In this document: in pieces, positions 52,899 through 62,215 of the stretch | Layout of the letters: each line of letters starts with the position of its first letter | Numbering within the stretch: the first letter of the stretch is position 1 | Assembly: GCF_017874035.1 (NCBI RefSeq) | Contig: NZ_JAGGKV010000008.1 | Coordinates: forward strand, 124,001-188,000 | Length of the DNA: 64,000 bases | Direction: 5' to 3' | Source of the DNA: Paenibacillus aceris | Lineage (GTDB): Bacteria; Bacillota; Bacilli; Paenibacillales; NBRC-103111 | Made by a program: the position numbers and the translations under genes | The notes under the pieces: model-generated | The model's database searches: none | Told to the model about the DNA's origin: nothing | What the model saw: only the letters and a program-made list of their open reading frames with translations

Positions 52899-53672
52899 TC
52901 AGCTTTTCCGCGCAATAACAATAGGCTGATAATAACCTGATTCAGATGGCATATACCATTCAATGTCCGAGAATCCAACTGTACGCAGCATATAGCTGAA
53001 TTCATCTCTTAATAAAGCTCTGTATCTTGTTTTGTTATGCTTTGTTATCCATTGCCCGTCCATTTCTCGCATTAAAAAGTGGTTAATCAGATATGTTTTC
53101 GAATCTTCCGCCCAATCCCAAATCTGAAAAACGATACGCTTTCCTTCATCGAAAACGCGCGGCTCTGTAGATCTATGCTTCTCTTTAACCAGCTCATCAT
53201 AATCTCTCATTGTAATGAGGAGAACGCCATCTTTCTTAACTTTAGCATACATATTGCTTGCAGCGAGAAATAAATCTTCGTCCGTTAGAAGGTGCGGGAC
53301 TGCATTATCGGCCGAAAGAACGACATCAAAAATATCAGAAACGTCATTTTCTAACGAACGCAAATCAGCGACCCCGAAATGAATATCAACCCCAAGAGTT
53401 TCAGCCTCTTTTTGGGCCCGTTTCACGGATACTGGACTTAAATCAGTACCGGTTACTTTAAAACCATGTCCAGCTAGTCCTATAGCTTGAGTGCCGATAC
53501 CGCAGGAGCAGTCTAAAAGTGAAATTACTCCGTTACTCGAACTCGCGAGTTTTGAATGAATGATTTCACTTAAAACTTCTCCTTGCCATGAAATAGCCTG
53601 TTTCCAATCAACGAAAATAAGATGGTAATTTTCTGCAAGGTCATCATAGAAATCAAGAACAGAGTCGTCCAC
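52899..53672 (-). CDS. Class I SAM-dependent methyltransferase
   Basis: About 257-residue methyltransferase. Motif I LLDCSCGIGTQAIGLAGHGFKVTGTDLSPVSVKRAQKEA near 55-95, then VADLRS (motif II) and FDVVLSADNAVPHLLTDEDLFLAASNMYAKVKKDGVLLITMRDYD. The motif I Cys-Ser-Cys in place of the usual Gly is unusual. The start is uncertain: GTG 53672 (GGTGGT seven bases before) is preferred to TTG 53687. Substrate unknown. Monocistronic. Confidence 0.85.
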   Translation of the reverse strand: MDDSVLDFYDDLAENYHLIFVDWKQAISWQGEVLSEIIHSKLASSSNGVISLLDCSCGIGTQAIGLAGHGFKVTGTDLSPVSVKRAQKEAETLGVDIHFGVADLRSLENDVSDIFDVVLSADNAVPHLLTDEDLFLAASNMYAKVKKDGVLLITMRDYDELVKEKHRSTEPRVFDEGKRIVFQIWDWAEDSKTYLINHFLMREMDGQWITKHNKTRYRALLRDEFSYMLRTVGFSDIEWYMPSESGYYQPIVIARKS

Positions 53673-53746
53673 TACATGCACCACCAAATTAAGGGATTGA
53701 AATCTTCAATGGAACATTCGACAATTTCGTTTCAATCCCTTCCTAC

Positions 53747-55429
53747 TTAGCCTAACCGCAGAGGTTGAACCAACACTAGAATTTGATTTGGGCCCATGCG
53801 CTTCATAACCCGATATCCCGTGTTTGATGCAGTAGCAATCCCTTCCTCATTGGGTTTACAATATCCCTTTGCTTGGCATGATCCATCGTCCCGAACAAGA
53901 ACTTGTCCTAATAGACCAACTGCGACCCACTCAGGTCTCTTCGACCTTGCCGTATAGACTTGCTCAGGATCGTATTTCGGATTTAAAATAGGACGGGTTT
54001 CCGTACGCTCGGGAATGAAAACTCTTCCTTCTTGATCGGTCACAGCCGGAATAACCATTTCGTGCTGCAGCAATCTGCCCCACTCATCGGTCAAAAACTT
54101 ATTCTTCCATCTTAATTCACCGCTATTTGCCAAAAATGATGGATTTGAACTCGTTACGCCTAGCAAATAATCATCACTCGAATTCGCTTTTCGTATTTGA
54201 TCGCCGTTACCATCTAAAGTTACGATGTAGCCGACATCAATAGGCAGCCCATCAACAGTTTCGAACATCTCTGCATAATCCGCCCCGCCTCCGAACCATC
54301 CGACATCCGCAAAGCCTTTTCCATTATTGGGGCCGGAACCGATGATTTTGGCAGCCAAATTGTTTCCCGTACCATCATCATTGATGCCATTGGCTAAAAA
54401 CCAGGAAAAATCGCTGTCCGCTTTTCCGGTCGTCCCTATTATATGGGCACCAATATGTCCATTGGTACTTGTTTGAATACCTTCGGCATGGGATGCAGTT
54501 CCGCTGGCTATAGTTAAAACTCCCTCAGCATGGGAATTTAGCCCGCTTGCTACAGTACCAGCGCCTTCCGCATGGGAGACAGGTCCACTCGCTTGCGTTC
54601 CATTTCCTTCGGCATGAGAAGCGACTCCACTTGCAATCGCGGAGCTGCCCTCGGCATGGGATGCTTCTCCCTCGGCAGCCGTGCCTTCTCCTTCGGCATG
54701 GGAAGCAACTCCCCTCGCTGTTGTACCTTGACCTTCCGCATGCGAAGCAATACCGATAGCTGTTGAACTGAAACCTTCGGCATGCGATGACCTTCCACTG
54801 GCTGTAGTCAACCGTCCTTCTGAATGCGAGGCCAGACCACTTGCTGTTGTATTGAAGCCTTCCGCATGGGAAGCGTCACCGATCGCTCTCCCAATTTGAC
54901 CTTCGGCATGACCTGCAAATCCACTTGCTGTTGATTCCGCGCCTTCTGCATGGGAGGCATCTCCGCTTGCTAGTGCAATAATCCCTTCCGCATGAGAGGC
55001 AAAGCCGCTAGCTGTGGTTCCGAGACCTTCGGCATGTGAAGAGTTTCCGCTAGCCAGGTTAGGAAAAGGAGTGCCCTTGGAATCCACACCTCCACCTTCA
55101 ACATGGGAAGCCCTTCCGCTTGCTGTATTTCCTTCACCTTCTGCATGCGCATTCATGGCAGTAACAGTCGTTTGAGTTTTAAATCCTTCTGTATGTGAGG
55201 CTGAACCATTAGCGACAGTTCGATCTCCCTCGGCATGCGAAGCAAAACCATTCGAAATCGTGGATGAACCCTCGGCCAAAGAACATGGCCCTCTTGATTG
55301 TGTGTTACAACCTGGCGTAAACGGAGGTCCAGGGGGGCCTTGCATGCCTTGAGGTCCTGCTGGTCCTGCCGGTCCTGGAGGTCCTGGAAGTCCAGAGGGC
55401 TCTGGACGATTCTTATCTTTATGTGACAT
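53747..55429 (-). CDS. Collagen-like/YadA-head repeat surface protein with peptidase G2 domain
   Basis: 560-residue modular protein. Residues 13-36 are eight Gly-X-Y collagen triplets (GLPGPPGPAGPAGPQGMQGPPGPP). From about 49 to 330 there are about 19 units of a 14-residue repeat ending in xSHAEG, the left-handed beta-roll pattern of YadA-type trimeric adhesin heads. The C-terminal part (about 383-560) begins GADYAEMFETVDGLPIDVGYIVTLDGNGDQIRKA, typical of the peptidase G2/IMC autoproteolytic domain seen in phage tail fibres, where it acts as a self-cleaving trimer chaperone. No secretion signal is visible. AGGAGG-like site (GGGAGG) before ATG. Likely a spore-coat/exosporium or surface trimer; phage origin is also possible. 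Confidence 0.9.
   Translation of the reverse strand: MSHKDKNRPEPSGLPGPPGPAGPAGPQGMQGPPGPPFTPGCNTQSRGPCSLAEGSSTISNGFASHAEGDRTVANGSASHTEGFKTQTTVTAMNAHAEGEGNTASGRASHVEGGGVDSKGTPFPNLASGNSSHAEGLGTTASGFASHAEGIIALASGDASHAEGAESTASGFAGHAEGQIGRAIGDASHAEGFNTTASGLASHSEGRLTTASGRSSHAEGFSSTAIGIASHAEGQGTTARGVASHAEGEGTAAEGEASHAEGSSAIASGVASHAEGNGTQASGPVSHAEGAGTVASGLNSHAEGVLTIASGTASHAEGIQTSTNGHIGAHIIGTTGKADSDFSWFLANGINDDGTGNNLAAKIIGSGPNNGKGFADVGWFGGGADYAEMFETVDGLPIDVGYIVTLDGNGDQIRKANSSDDYLLGVTSSNPSFLANSGELRWKNKFLTDEWGRLLQHEMVIPAVTDQEGRVFIPERTETRPILNPKYDPEQVYTARSKRPEWVAVGLLGQVLVRDDGSCQAKGYCKPNEEGIATASNTGYRVMKRMGPNQILVLVQPLRLG
54440..55285 (-). repeat. Coding tandem repeats of about 42 bp (SHAEG units)
   Basis: About 19 degenerate 14-codon units within the preceding gene, with two irregular units (at residues about 86-98 and 112-135). 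The longer one, residues 112-135, inserts about nine residues. The core codons vary, so DNA identity between units is limited. Confidence 0.85.
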
Positions 55430-55539
55430 AAGCTACCTCCCAAAAAATGTTATAAATAATATATTCTATGATCAAACGACCATGAAAGTATCCACATTTA
55501 TAGGAGATAACTAGTGGAATTTTAGTAGATTAATAGAGA

Positions 55540-55577
55540 AAAAAGAGCAGCTGCCAAGATGGCAAACTGCTCTTTTT
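55540..55577. terminator. Terminator-like hairpin in a divergent promoter region
   Basis: AAAAAGAGCAG / CTGCTCTTTTT 11-bp perfect stem with an inner TGCC/GGCA stem. It sits between the divergent collagen-like (start 55429) and SIMPL (start 55684) genes, where no gene ends. It has T tracts in both directions. Confidence 0.6.
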
Positions 55578-55683
55578 GTTAAATTCAACTTGCTTTTTCT
55601 AAAAAGCTTCAACAATTCTTCGTTATTTAACTGCTGAGTACTTCATACATTGGTAATGTCTGCCTTAAGAAAGGAGTCCTTTC

Positions 55684-56346
55684 ATGTACAGTTATCCATT
55701 ATACAAGACGGCTTCTCCTTTTTATTCACAGTGCATCGAAGTCCTAGGGGAGGGCACAGTGACCGCGGCTCCCGACCGCGCTGTGGTTGTGTTAGGAGTC
55801 ATTACGGATGGTCCTAACTTGCATGTCATTCAAACCGAAAATGCAAAAACCGTCTCCAACATCATTCAATCTCTATTGGATCTACGCATTCCCCGAGAGA
55901 AGATACAAACATATGATTATCGAATAGAAGTCATCTACGATTATCATGACGGCAAACAAATCTTTCGAGGCTATAAAGTAACCCATCTCCTGAAGATCAC
56001 AACGGACAACGTTGAACAGACTGGAAACATTGTTGACACTGCTGTTTCGAATGGTGCGAATGAAGTCACTAGCATCCGGTTCACAACCGCACATCCAGAA
56101 ACTTATGTAAATCAAGCATTATCACTAGCCATTCAAAATGGCCGACAAAAAGCCTTGACCATAGCAAATACATTGGGTGTGACCCTTAGCCCAGTCCCCT
56201 TCCGAGTCCAAGAGCAATCTAGTACAGCAGCTATACCTGCCCCCTATATGGCTTCCAAGCTTGCCATAAGTGAAGCGGCAACGCCTATCCAGCCTGGACA
56301 GCTGGTCTTCGATGCTAAGGCTCGAGTATGGTATTTATTCAATTAA
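55684..56346 (+). CDS. SIMPL-domain (DUF541) protein
   Basis: 220-residue protein of the SIMPL/oxidative-stress defence family. Characteristic pattern: CIEVLGEGTVTAAPDRAVVVLGVITDG, a LRIPREKIQTYDYRIEVIYDYHDGKQIFRGYKVTHLLKITTDN segment, and QALSLAIQNGRQKALTIANTLGVTL. No obvious signal peptide (short hydrophobic start MYSYPLYKTASPFYS). AAAGGAG site. Function of the family is not well defined in Firmicutes. It is the divergent neighbour of the collagen-like protein gene; convergent with the chemotaxis receptor gene. Confidence 0.88.
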   Translation: MYSYPLYKTASPFYSQCIEVLGEGTVTAAPDRAVVVLGVITDGPNLHVIQTENAKTVSNIIQSLLDLRIPREKIQTYDYRIEVIYDYHDGKQIFRGYKVTHLLKITTDNVEQTGNIVDTAVSNGANEVTSIRFTTAHPETYVNQALSLAIQNGRQKALTIANTLGVTLSPVPFRVQEQSSTAAIPAPYMASKLAISEAATPIQPGQLVFDAKARVWYLFN

Positions 56347-56385
56347 CAACGGTTGTGCTTCATGTTCACAGTGTTTAATTGCAGA

Positions 56386-58128
56386 TTAAGCGATACGAAA
56401 ACGAGCTAAGATTTGCTGCATTTCCTCGGCCATGACAGTTAGCGTCTGTGCAGCTTCTTTGACTTCACCGGTCGTTTCGAGCTGATTGACGGCTGAGTGC
56501 GAGACGTCCTGAGACGAGTCGGCGGTTTTTCTGGCGATGGAAGCCACTTGTTGTACAGAGGCCGTAATCTCTTGGGCGCCTGCCGACATTTGTTCGGATG
56601 TTGACGCCATTTCCTGAATTTGCGATGCCACTTGATTCGTGGACTGCAAAATCTCACCGAAGTTTTGCTCGGTTTTCATTACGAGCTCAATGCCTGTTTG
56701 CACTTCCTCTTTGACTTGGCTCAACGCATTGCCCGAGTCTTGGATAGTGTATTGAATTTCACCGAGCAAATTGGAGATTTCAGCCGAGAAATGGCTGGAC
56801 TGCTCGGCCAACTTACGAACCTCGCTGGCTACGACAGCAAAGCCGCGCCCCTGCTCACCAGCTCGCGCTGCTTCAATCGCGGCATTGAGGGCGAGAAGAT
56901 TCGTTTGCTGGGAAATATTCTGAATCGATTGTAAAAATTGTCCGATCTCCTGGGATTTGCTCTCCAATAAGGACATTACTTGATCCGTTTGATTGACGGA
57001 TTCATGGATGGATTCCATCTGCTGAACGGTGTTCTGCACATAGGTTCCACCGGTTTCTGCTTGCTGTTTGGTCCATTCGATAGACTCGGCAATCGAGGAG
57101 GCGCTTTCGGCCACACGATAGATGCCTGCACCGACTTCCTCCATCGAACGTGAAGTTTCTTCCATCGTCAGCGTTTGTTGATCTGCACCCGTTGCCACTT
57201 CCTTCACAGTCTGAGTGATGTGATGTGACACTTCCTGCATATCAATGGAGCTTATGCGCAGCTGCTCCGCAGAGGAGGTGACGCTTTGCGCGTGCCCACT
57301 TACAGTTTCAATCATACTTCTCATATGCTCCGTCATCTGTGCAAAGGATGCATGGAGATCTCCGATCTCATCCCGACGCTTCATCGTGGTGGCGTTTACG
57401 GATAGATCACCCTCAGAAATGCGTTTGGCGGCAGCGCTCATAGAGACGATCGGCTTGGAGACGTGACGGGCGATGAGGAAGGAAATCATCAATCCCAAAA
57501 GGATGGCAATTACACTGAGCGTAATATTCCAAATTAGCCCGACTTGGTATGAATGCTCCACCTCGGCTGCCCAGCCTTCCGCATTTTCCTGTATGCGTTT
57601 GGTAAACATCTCAATCAATAAAGAACAGCTTCCCAGATTGCTGTCTGATACCTGAAGGAGCGCCATGCCCTCTTGTCCATGCTGCTGTGCAGCTGCGAGC
57701 AATGCCGGGAAAACGTTGGCATATTGCGTCCACTGCTCTTTAAACACATCGAGCATTTGGGCATCTTTCTCGTCCTGGATCGTCCCTTCCAGAAGATTGA
57801 CTTGCTTTTGAATATCATTAAACAAGGTTTGGGCCTTCTCAGCAGGCGTGGAGTTACTCTCTTCCTCCAACATACCGGTTCCATTTAAGTTTTGCTTCGT
57901 CTTATCTTCCATGTTGAATTGAAGTCGCAGCATTTGATCGTCAAGACTTTTCAAATCGAAATTTAAATTGCCAAGCAAGATAACAGAGGGAAGTCCCTTA
58001 TCCGTCGTTTGTTTAGCGGTTTCGCCCATTGTCTTCATCCTCATTTGGGATGAAATACTGATTGTCGTAAGAAGCAGTAAAACAATGACAAAGCTACAAA
58101 GCAGTTTCTTGAAAAGCGTAAGTTTCAT
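56386..58128 (-). CDS. Methyl-accepting chemotaxis protein
   Basis: 580-residue membrane chemoreceptor. Helix 1 [19 protein letters not shown] at about 8-28, a four-helix-bundle-like periplasm-side sensor (to about 205), helix 2 [29 protein letters not shown] ([21 protein letters not shown]), and a long coiled-coil signalling domain with the hairpin tip [53 protein letters not shown] 58128 follows GGAGG by nine bases; the longer frame to 58290 is rejected. It signals to CheA/CheW elsewhere. The ligand is not readable. Confidence 0.93.
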   Translation of the reverse strand: MKLTLFKKLLCSFVIVLLLLTTISISSQMRMKTMGETAKQTTDKGLPSVILLGNLNFDLKSLDDQMLRLQFNMEDKTKQNLNGTGMLEEESNSTPAEKAQTLFNDIQKQVNLLEGTIQDEKDAQMLDVFKEQWTQYANVFPALLAAAQQHGQEGMALLQVSDSNLGSCSLLIEMFTKRIQENAEGWAAEVEHSYQVGLIWNITLSVIAILLGLMISFLIARHVSKPIVSMSAAAKRISEGDLSVNATTMKRRDEIGDLHASFAQMTEHMRSMIETVSGHAQSVTSSAEQLRISSIDMQEVSHHITQTVKEVATGADQQTLTMEETSRSMEEVGAGIYRVAESASSIAESIEWTKQQAETGGTYVQNTVQQMESIHESVNQTDQVMSLLESKSQEIGQFLQSIQNISQQTNLLALNAAIEAARAGEQGRGFAVVASEVRKLAEQSSHFSAEISNLLGEIQYTIQDSGNALSQVKEEVQTGIELVMKTEQNFGEILQSTNQVASQIQEMASTSEQMSAGAQEITASVQQVASIARKTADSSQDVSHSAVNQLETTGEVKEAAQTLTVMAEEMQQILARFRIA

Positions 58129-58293
58129 TCTGTCTATCCTCCGAGATTTTAAGGGGGCCTTGTTTTCCCTTTTTTGTAATGGATGAATTATCCTATGTTT
58201 AATTTCGGCGAAACTAGTCGAATTATGAATACCTTTAAAAAATATTAACGAATCCGGTAGTGATGACCTGACATTAAATAGGTATAACACCTA

Positions 58294-58899
58294 CTAATTT
58301 ACCTTGGCTCCATGAGATAGTGAGAATAATACAGATTGCTCACGATCCATCCTCATTCCTGTAATTTCGAATGTTTTGAAGTTCACTCCTTCCATTTTCG
58401 CCCCTCTTACATCAGCACCCTGTAACTTCGCTTTAGTCAGAATCGTCATCGTCAGATCGCAGTCTCTTAAATCTGCTTTTTCTAAGTCAGCCCCTGACAA
58501 ATCAGCTTCATAAAATTTAACCCTGCGTAAATCCTGCTTAACTAATTTAGTATGTCTCAAATTGGTATATGACCAATCTCCTTGATAAATAGTGATTCCA
58601 TCCATATTTGAACCGGTAAAATCCGAACCCGTCATTTTACACTCTATAAATTTCGAGACAAAAAGATTTGCTCCATTAAAGATACAATTCTCAAAAGCTG
58701 ATTCTTTATGAATAGAGCCATTTAATAAAGCTCCACGAAAATGACACTCAATAAAACGGCAGTTGCTGGACGTAATCTCGTTGAGTGATCCATTAGAAAA
58801 AGAACACCGATGAAACGTACAACTTATTAACTCGCCGTACCTTAAATCTTGTGTACCGAAGTTTACACCTTCATATCTTTGATTGCTATGCTGAAACAT
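58294..58899 (-). CDS. Pentapeptide-repeat protein
   Basis: 201-residue right-handed beta-helix protein. Repeated A(D/N)LXX units are clear: NFGTQDLRYGELISCTFHRCSF, NCIFNGANLFVSKFIECKMTGSDFTGSNMDG, NLRHTKLVKQDLRRVKFYEADLSGADLEKADLRDCDLTMTILTKAKLQGADVRGAKMEGVNF. Members resemble DNA-gyrase-protecting Qnr/McbG proteins, but many others are structural. ATG 58899 has GGAGG upstream. Monocistronic. Confidence 0.92.
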   Translation of the reverse strand: MFQHSNQRYEGVNFGTQDLRYGELISCTFHRCSFSNGSLNEITSSNCRFIECHFRGALLNGSIHKESAFENCIFNGANLFVSKFIECKMTGSDFTGSNMDGITIYQGDWSYTNLRHTKLVKQDLRRVKFYEADLSGADLEKADLRDCDLTMTILTKAKLQGADVRGAKMEGVNFKTFEITGMRMDREQSVLFSLSHGAKVN

Positions 58900-59026
58900 A
58901 AAATGCCTCCATCGTTTTGATTCCATTAAAATGATCTTTTTTAATAATATCACACGGCTGTCAAGTACCCCTTTGATCTCCACTAAAAGTCAAGAACTTT
59001 ATTTATTTTTTATATCAAAAAAAGAA

Positions 59027-59049
59027 CCTTCCAAATTGTCGCTGGAAGG
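59027..59049 (-). terminator. Terminator after the SDR gene
   Basis: CCTTCCA / TGGAAGG stem, 9-base loop, TTCTTTTTTT tail on the minus strand. Confidence 0.8.
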
Positions 59050-59080
59050 CACTTTGATCATATATTTTTGAAAGACCGAT

Positions 59081-59839
59081 TTAGTAAGCTGTCCAACCGG
59101 CATCCGCTGTAACTACTGTACCGTTAACAAAGCTTGCTTCATCTGAAGCTAAGAACAGAGCTACCTTTGCAATCTCTTCCGGATCACCTATACGTGGGTT
59201 AATCCCCATTCCAATTGTTGCACGTTCCATGCCAAACTGATTTGGAGCATTAATAGACGTGCCAATGTTGGTGTTCACTCCGCCTGGTGCCACAGCATTA
59301 CAGCGAATACCGAGTTTTGCGTACTGGAAACCAACGTTTTTCGTCAAACCCACTACTGCATGTTTCGCAGCCGTGTAAGCTGCTCCAGCCCGCGAGCCGT
59401 ACAAGCCTCCCGCTGATGCAATGTTGACAATGACACCGCTATTCTTCTCCGTGAAAATAGGAAGTACTTTGCGCGTTGTACGCATAGGCCCCGTTGCATT
59501 AATAGCAAAAACTCTTTCCCAATGTTCATCCGTTAATTCTGCTGCGGGAATGAAGTTATCCATGATGCCGGCATTATTAATCAATATGTCTACTGTTCCA
59601 AATTCTTTTACCGTGTTATCAATTAATTGTTGTACGTCCTCTTCTTTTACTACATTGGCCGCAAGCGCGATGGCAACACCGCCTTTTGATTTTATCCCGG
59701 ATACGACTGTCTGAGCGGCTTCAATATGAAGATCAGATACAACGACTTTTGCTCCTTCTGCTGCGAAAAGCTCAGCAATTGCTTTGCCCATACCTGAAGC
59801 TGCACCCGTAATCACAGCCACTTTTCCTGAAAGTCTCAT
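59081..59839 (-). CDS. SDR-family NAD(P)-dependent oxidoreductase
   Basis: 252-residue classical short-chain dehydrogenase. TGAASGMGKAIAE cofactor motif, NNAG at about 85, catalytic Ser in VNIASAGG, and YTAAKHA with Tyr and Lys. ATG 59839 has GGAGG eight bases upstream. It is divergent from a TetR-family gene; an inverted repeat (59915-59940) in between is a likely operator. Substrate not readable. Confidence 0.92.
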   Translation of the reverse strand: MRLSGKVAVITGAASGMGKAIAELFAAEGAKVVVSDLHIEAAQTVVSGIKSKGGVAIALAANVVKEEDVQQLIDNTVKEFGTVDILINNAGIMDNFIPAAELTDEHWERVFAINATGPMRTTRKVLPIFTEKNSGVIVNIASAGGLYGSRAGAAYTAAKHAVVGLTKNVGFQYAKLGIRCNAVAPGGVNTNIGTSINAPNQFGMERATIGMGINPRIGDPEEIAKVALFLASDEASFVNGTVVTADAGWTAY

Positions 59840-59914
59840 TTTGGATACCTCCATCTTATGTTATTATCTGTGTTCGACACAATTTACATGCATATAAAAT
59901 CCGTCCAAAAACGT

Positions 59915-59940
59915 ACAGATGTTGAATACAAAACATCTGT
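59915..59940. promoter_or_regulatory. Candidate TetR operator between SDR and tetR genes
   Basis: ACAGATGT / ACATCTGT arms with a 10-base spacer. A TATAAT at 59950-59955 follows on the plus strand side, so the operator would overlap the regulator promoter. Confidence 0.5.
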
Positions 59941-60056
59941 TAAATTGAGTATAATAAATTAATGAAAGGGATGACAATCAGCAATAATTTTGTTTATGTA
60001 TGCTAATGTACAGAACTTTGATGTTTGTTGACTATTAGACAGAGGAAGTGAATGGA

Positions 60057-60665
60057 ATGAGTGAATCTTCTAATAAAACCGACCGACGTATCATTCGAAG
60101 TAAAGGTGCTTTAAAAGATGCGTTATTAACGCTAATGTCCAAAAAACCGTTTACTTCTATTTCTATAACCGAAATTGTGGTAGAGGCGAATTATAATCGC
60201 GGTACTTTTTATTCAAACTATGAAAGTAAGGAAGCACTGCTCGATGACATCCTAGATGAACTTATTCAAAAATTGCTATTAGCCTTTCGAGCGCCTTATG
60301 AAAAAAATGAGGTATTCCGCATTAATGAATTGCCGGCAAAGTCCGTCATGATTTTCGAGCATATGTTTGAGAACGCATCCACATATACAACCTTGATGAA
60401 GAGTGACGTTCTTCCTAACCTACGAGAAAAAATGTTCACGGCCTTAAAGAAGATCTCGCAAGAGGAATTGATCCACACAGGCAGCGAAATTGACCAAGAA
60501 CTTCTGTCGATTTACTCCATTCATGCTTTGCTTGGCCTTGTTTTATACTGGGTTGAAAGTGGCTTTAAGCATACCCCTTCTTATATGCAAGATCAGCTTG
60601 TTCAAATCATTAATTGGCGCCCTACAGTGGTTCATACAGTTGTTCGCCCTAAAAATAAACCTTAA
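60057..60665 (+). CDS. TetR/AcrR-family regulator
   Basis: 202-residue regulator. Winged helix: RSKGALKDALLTLMSKKPFTSISITEIVVEANYNRGTFYSNYESKEALLDDIL. C-terminal TetR ligand domain follows. ATG 60057 with GAGGAA nine bases upstream; GTG 60048 is an alternative. It is divergent from the SDR gene, which it probably represses along with itself. Confidence 0.92.
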   Translation: MSESSNKTDRRIIRSKGALKDALLTLMSKKPFTSISITEIVVEANYNRGTFYSNYESKEALLDDILDELIQKLLLAFRAPYEKNEVFRINELPAKSVMIFEHMFENASTYTTLMKSDVLPNLREKMFTALKKISQEELIHTGSEIDQELLSIYSIHALLGLVLYWVESGFKHTPSYMQDQLVQIINWRPTVVHTVVRPKNKP

Positions 60666-60777
60666 GATCAAACTCAAAAGTTGCAGCCCAAAAACAACAT
60701 AGCGTATTATTAATCATAGATTTCAGCATTTATCTCATGAAGGAAAATAGGATCTTGTAAAAGAGGCGGTGCATAAA

Positions 60778-61437
60778 TTGAAAAAATTCATAATCGGCGG
60801 TATCGCCGGATTTCTCTTGGCTACTACGTTGTCTGCCCATGCGGAGGAAGTAACTAGTTTGATAGGCAAAACGATTCAAGGAGCTTTTCCCTTCCAGATC
60901 GAAGGCAAGACGATTGGAACGCCGGCAATTGTTGTGGATGGAACTTCATACTTGCCGGTGCGTGCATATGGTGAAGCCACGGGATACGATGTTTCGTTCG
61001 ATGCAGACCTTGGTATTTCTCTTAAGAAAAAAGTGGTGCAGCCTCCTCTTCCATCTCCAACCCCCTCCCCATCCAGTACGCCAGGGCCAGTAGAGGGTGA
61101 CCCGAAAAGCGGTTATAAAGCCATTAAATCGGTTGTTTTTAGCCTGGATGATGAAAAAACGAAGAAAAGCACAGGAGACTTTGGCCTGATCCAAGTGGAT
61201 GGAGCCCAGTATGTATCGCTCTCCACAGTAAGCAGCTTCTATACCGTCAGCTGGGGTGAACCCATGGTGCAGCTGAGCCTTAATGGTCAGCTCGTCACCT
61301 TAGTTGCCACCAATAGCCAATATTCTAAAGGAACCGGTGCATTTACCTATGATGGCACGATTTACATCAATCTCACGATGCTTAAGCTTAAGGGAAGTGT
61401 CAACGGTGATACACTTGTCTTGATGGAAGACATCTAA
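60778..61437 (+). CDS. Secreted copper-amine-oxidase-like stalk-domain protein
   Basis: 219-residue exported protein. Signal peptide KKFIIGGIAGFLLATTLSAHA with a likely AHA cut. First stalk domain: GKTIQGAFPFQIEGKTIGTPAIVVDGTSYLPVRAYGEATGYDVSFD, the Cu_amine_oxidN1 pattern, then a Pro/Ser linker (PPLPSPTPSPSSTPGP) and a second similar domain. Such domains are common in Paenibacillus and lack the enzyme part; a wall-associated role is likely. TTG 60778 is preferred (AGAGG nine bases upstream); GTG 60769 is an alternative. Confidence 0.85.
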   Translation: MKKFIIGGIAGFLLATTLSAHAEEVTSLIGKTIQGAFPFQIEGKTIGTPAIVVDGTSYLPVRAYGEATGYDVSFDADLGISLKKKVVQPPLPSPTPSPSSTPGPVEGDPKSGYKAIKSVVFSLDDEKTKKSTGDFGLIQVDGAQYVSLSTVSSFYTVSWGEPMVQLSLNGQLVTLVATNSQYSKGTGAFTYDGTIYINLTMLKLKGSVNGDTLVLMEDI

Positions 61438-61462
61438 CAGGTACATATTTATCGCTTATAAA

Positions 61463-61491
61463 AAGACCCACAGCTGCGAGCTGAGGGTCTT
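61463..61491. terminator. Bidirectional terminator
   Basis: AAGACCC / GGGTCTT stem with an inner CAGCTGCGAGCTG stem, between two convergent genes. Confidence 0.7.
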
Positions 61492-61493
61492 AG

Positions 61494-62021
61494 TTAGTTT
61501 TTGTTTAGTAATTCGATTTCTTGTAAAATTTCCTCCGGAAGCGGCTCATTCTTTAACTTTTCAAGAATTGCTTGGTCTGCTCCTCTTTCCTTCAGATAAG
61601 AAAGTAATAATTCTGCCTTTTCCTTCCGATGCATTAGCGCATAAGCCACATACCATACTTCTGGACTACCAACCTGAATACCGTTCCAACGGCAAACGGG
61701 AATACTTGGCATTCTGCAAAGACCTTTATCGGAATAAATCGAGAAGCCTCCTATCACCTCCACCTGTGGATTTTCCTTGTGAATGAATAACTTGTATTCA
61801 CTTCCAAAAGGATAATCCCCACTTGTTATATCTTCTACTTCGTAGTTCTGTAAAGCAGCCATAACCATGTCTTTTGGTGCTTCGGTCATAAGATCCCAAT
61901 CACGAACTGAATCTGTTAAACCCAAGCTTAATAATAATCCACTCCCACCTAAAGAATATGAAATGCCACTTTGCTCTAGTTTTTCTGTTATCCCAACTAA
62001 GTTTTCAATATCTGGCTTCAT
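61494..62021 (-). CDS. Nucleotidyltransferase-like hypothetical protein
   Basis: 175-residue protein. The GGSGLLLSLGLTDSVRDWDLMTE segment is the GG[ST]-x(9-13)-DxD pattern of the minimal nucleotidyltransferase fold, here G-S-G and D-x-D with DWD. Followed by VEVIGGFSIYSDKG with a possible third Asp/Glu. Related proteins include aminoglycoside nucleotidyltransferases, but no specific match can be made. ATG 62021 has AAGGGGA nine bases upstream. Confidence 0.65.
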   Translation of the reverse strand: MKPDIENLVGITEKLEQSGISYSLGGSGLLLSLGLTDSVRDWDLMTEAPKDMVMAALQNYEVEDITSGDYPFGSEYKLFIHKENPQVEVIGGFSIYSDKGLCRMPSIPVCRWNGIQVGSPEVWYVAYALMHRKEKAELLLSYLKERGADQAILEKLKNEPLPEEILQEIELLNKN

Positions 62022-62143
62022 TTGATAGTCCCCTTGTAACGTCAACAATTGTCTACCTTTTAAATTTTACCGTTGTTTGTAGTTATCGTACACCCCTAAT
62101 TGAAAGCACATTTTTGCACTCAAATTCGAATGCCCGCTCAACT

Positions 62144-62183
62144 GAGAAAAGACATGGGATCCTATTCGGTCCCCTGCCTTCTC
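62144..62183 (-). terminator. Hairpin after the MhqD-like gene
   Basis: GAGAAGGCAGGGGACC / GGATCCCATGTCTTTTCTC, an imperfect 12- to 14-bp stem with a 5-base loop, about 35 bp past the stop codon, without a long T tract. Confidence 0.45.
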
Positions 62184-62215
62184 AAGGTTGATATTGAATC
62201 CTCGTTCTTTCAATC

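Noticed and set aside
54440..55285. Regular repeats that might be a CRISPR array
   Set aside because: The 42-bp periodicity is codon-level (14 residues, SHAEG), the repeats vary in sequence, there are no distinct spacers, and the region is inside one open gene.
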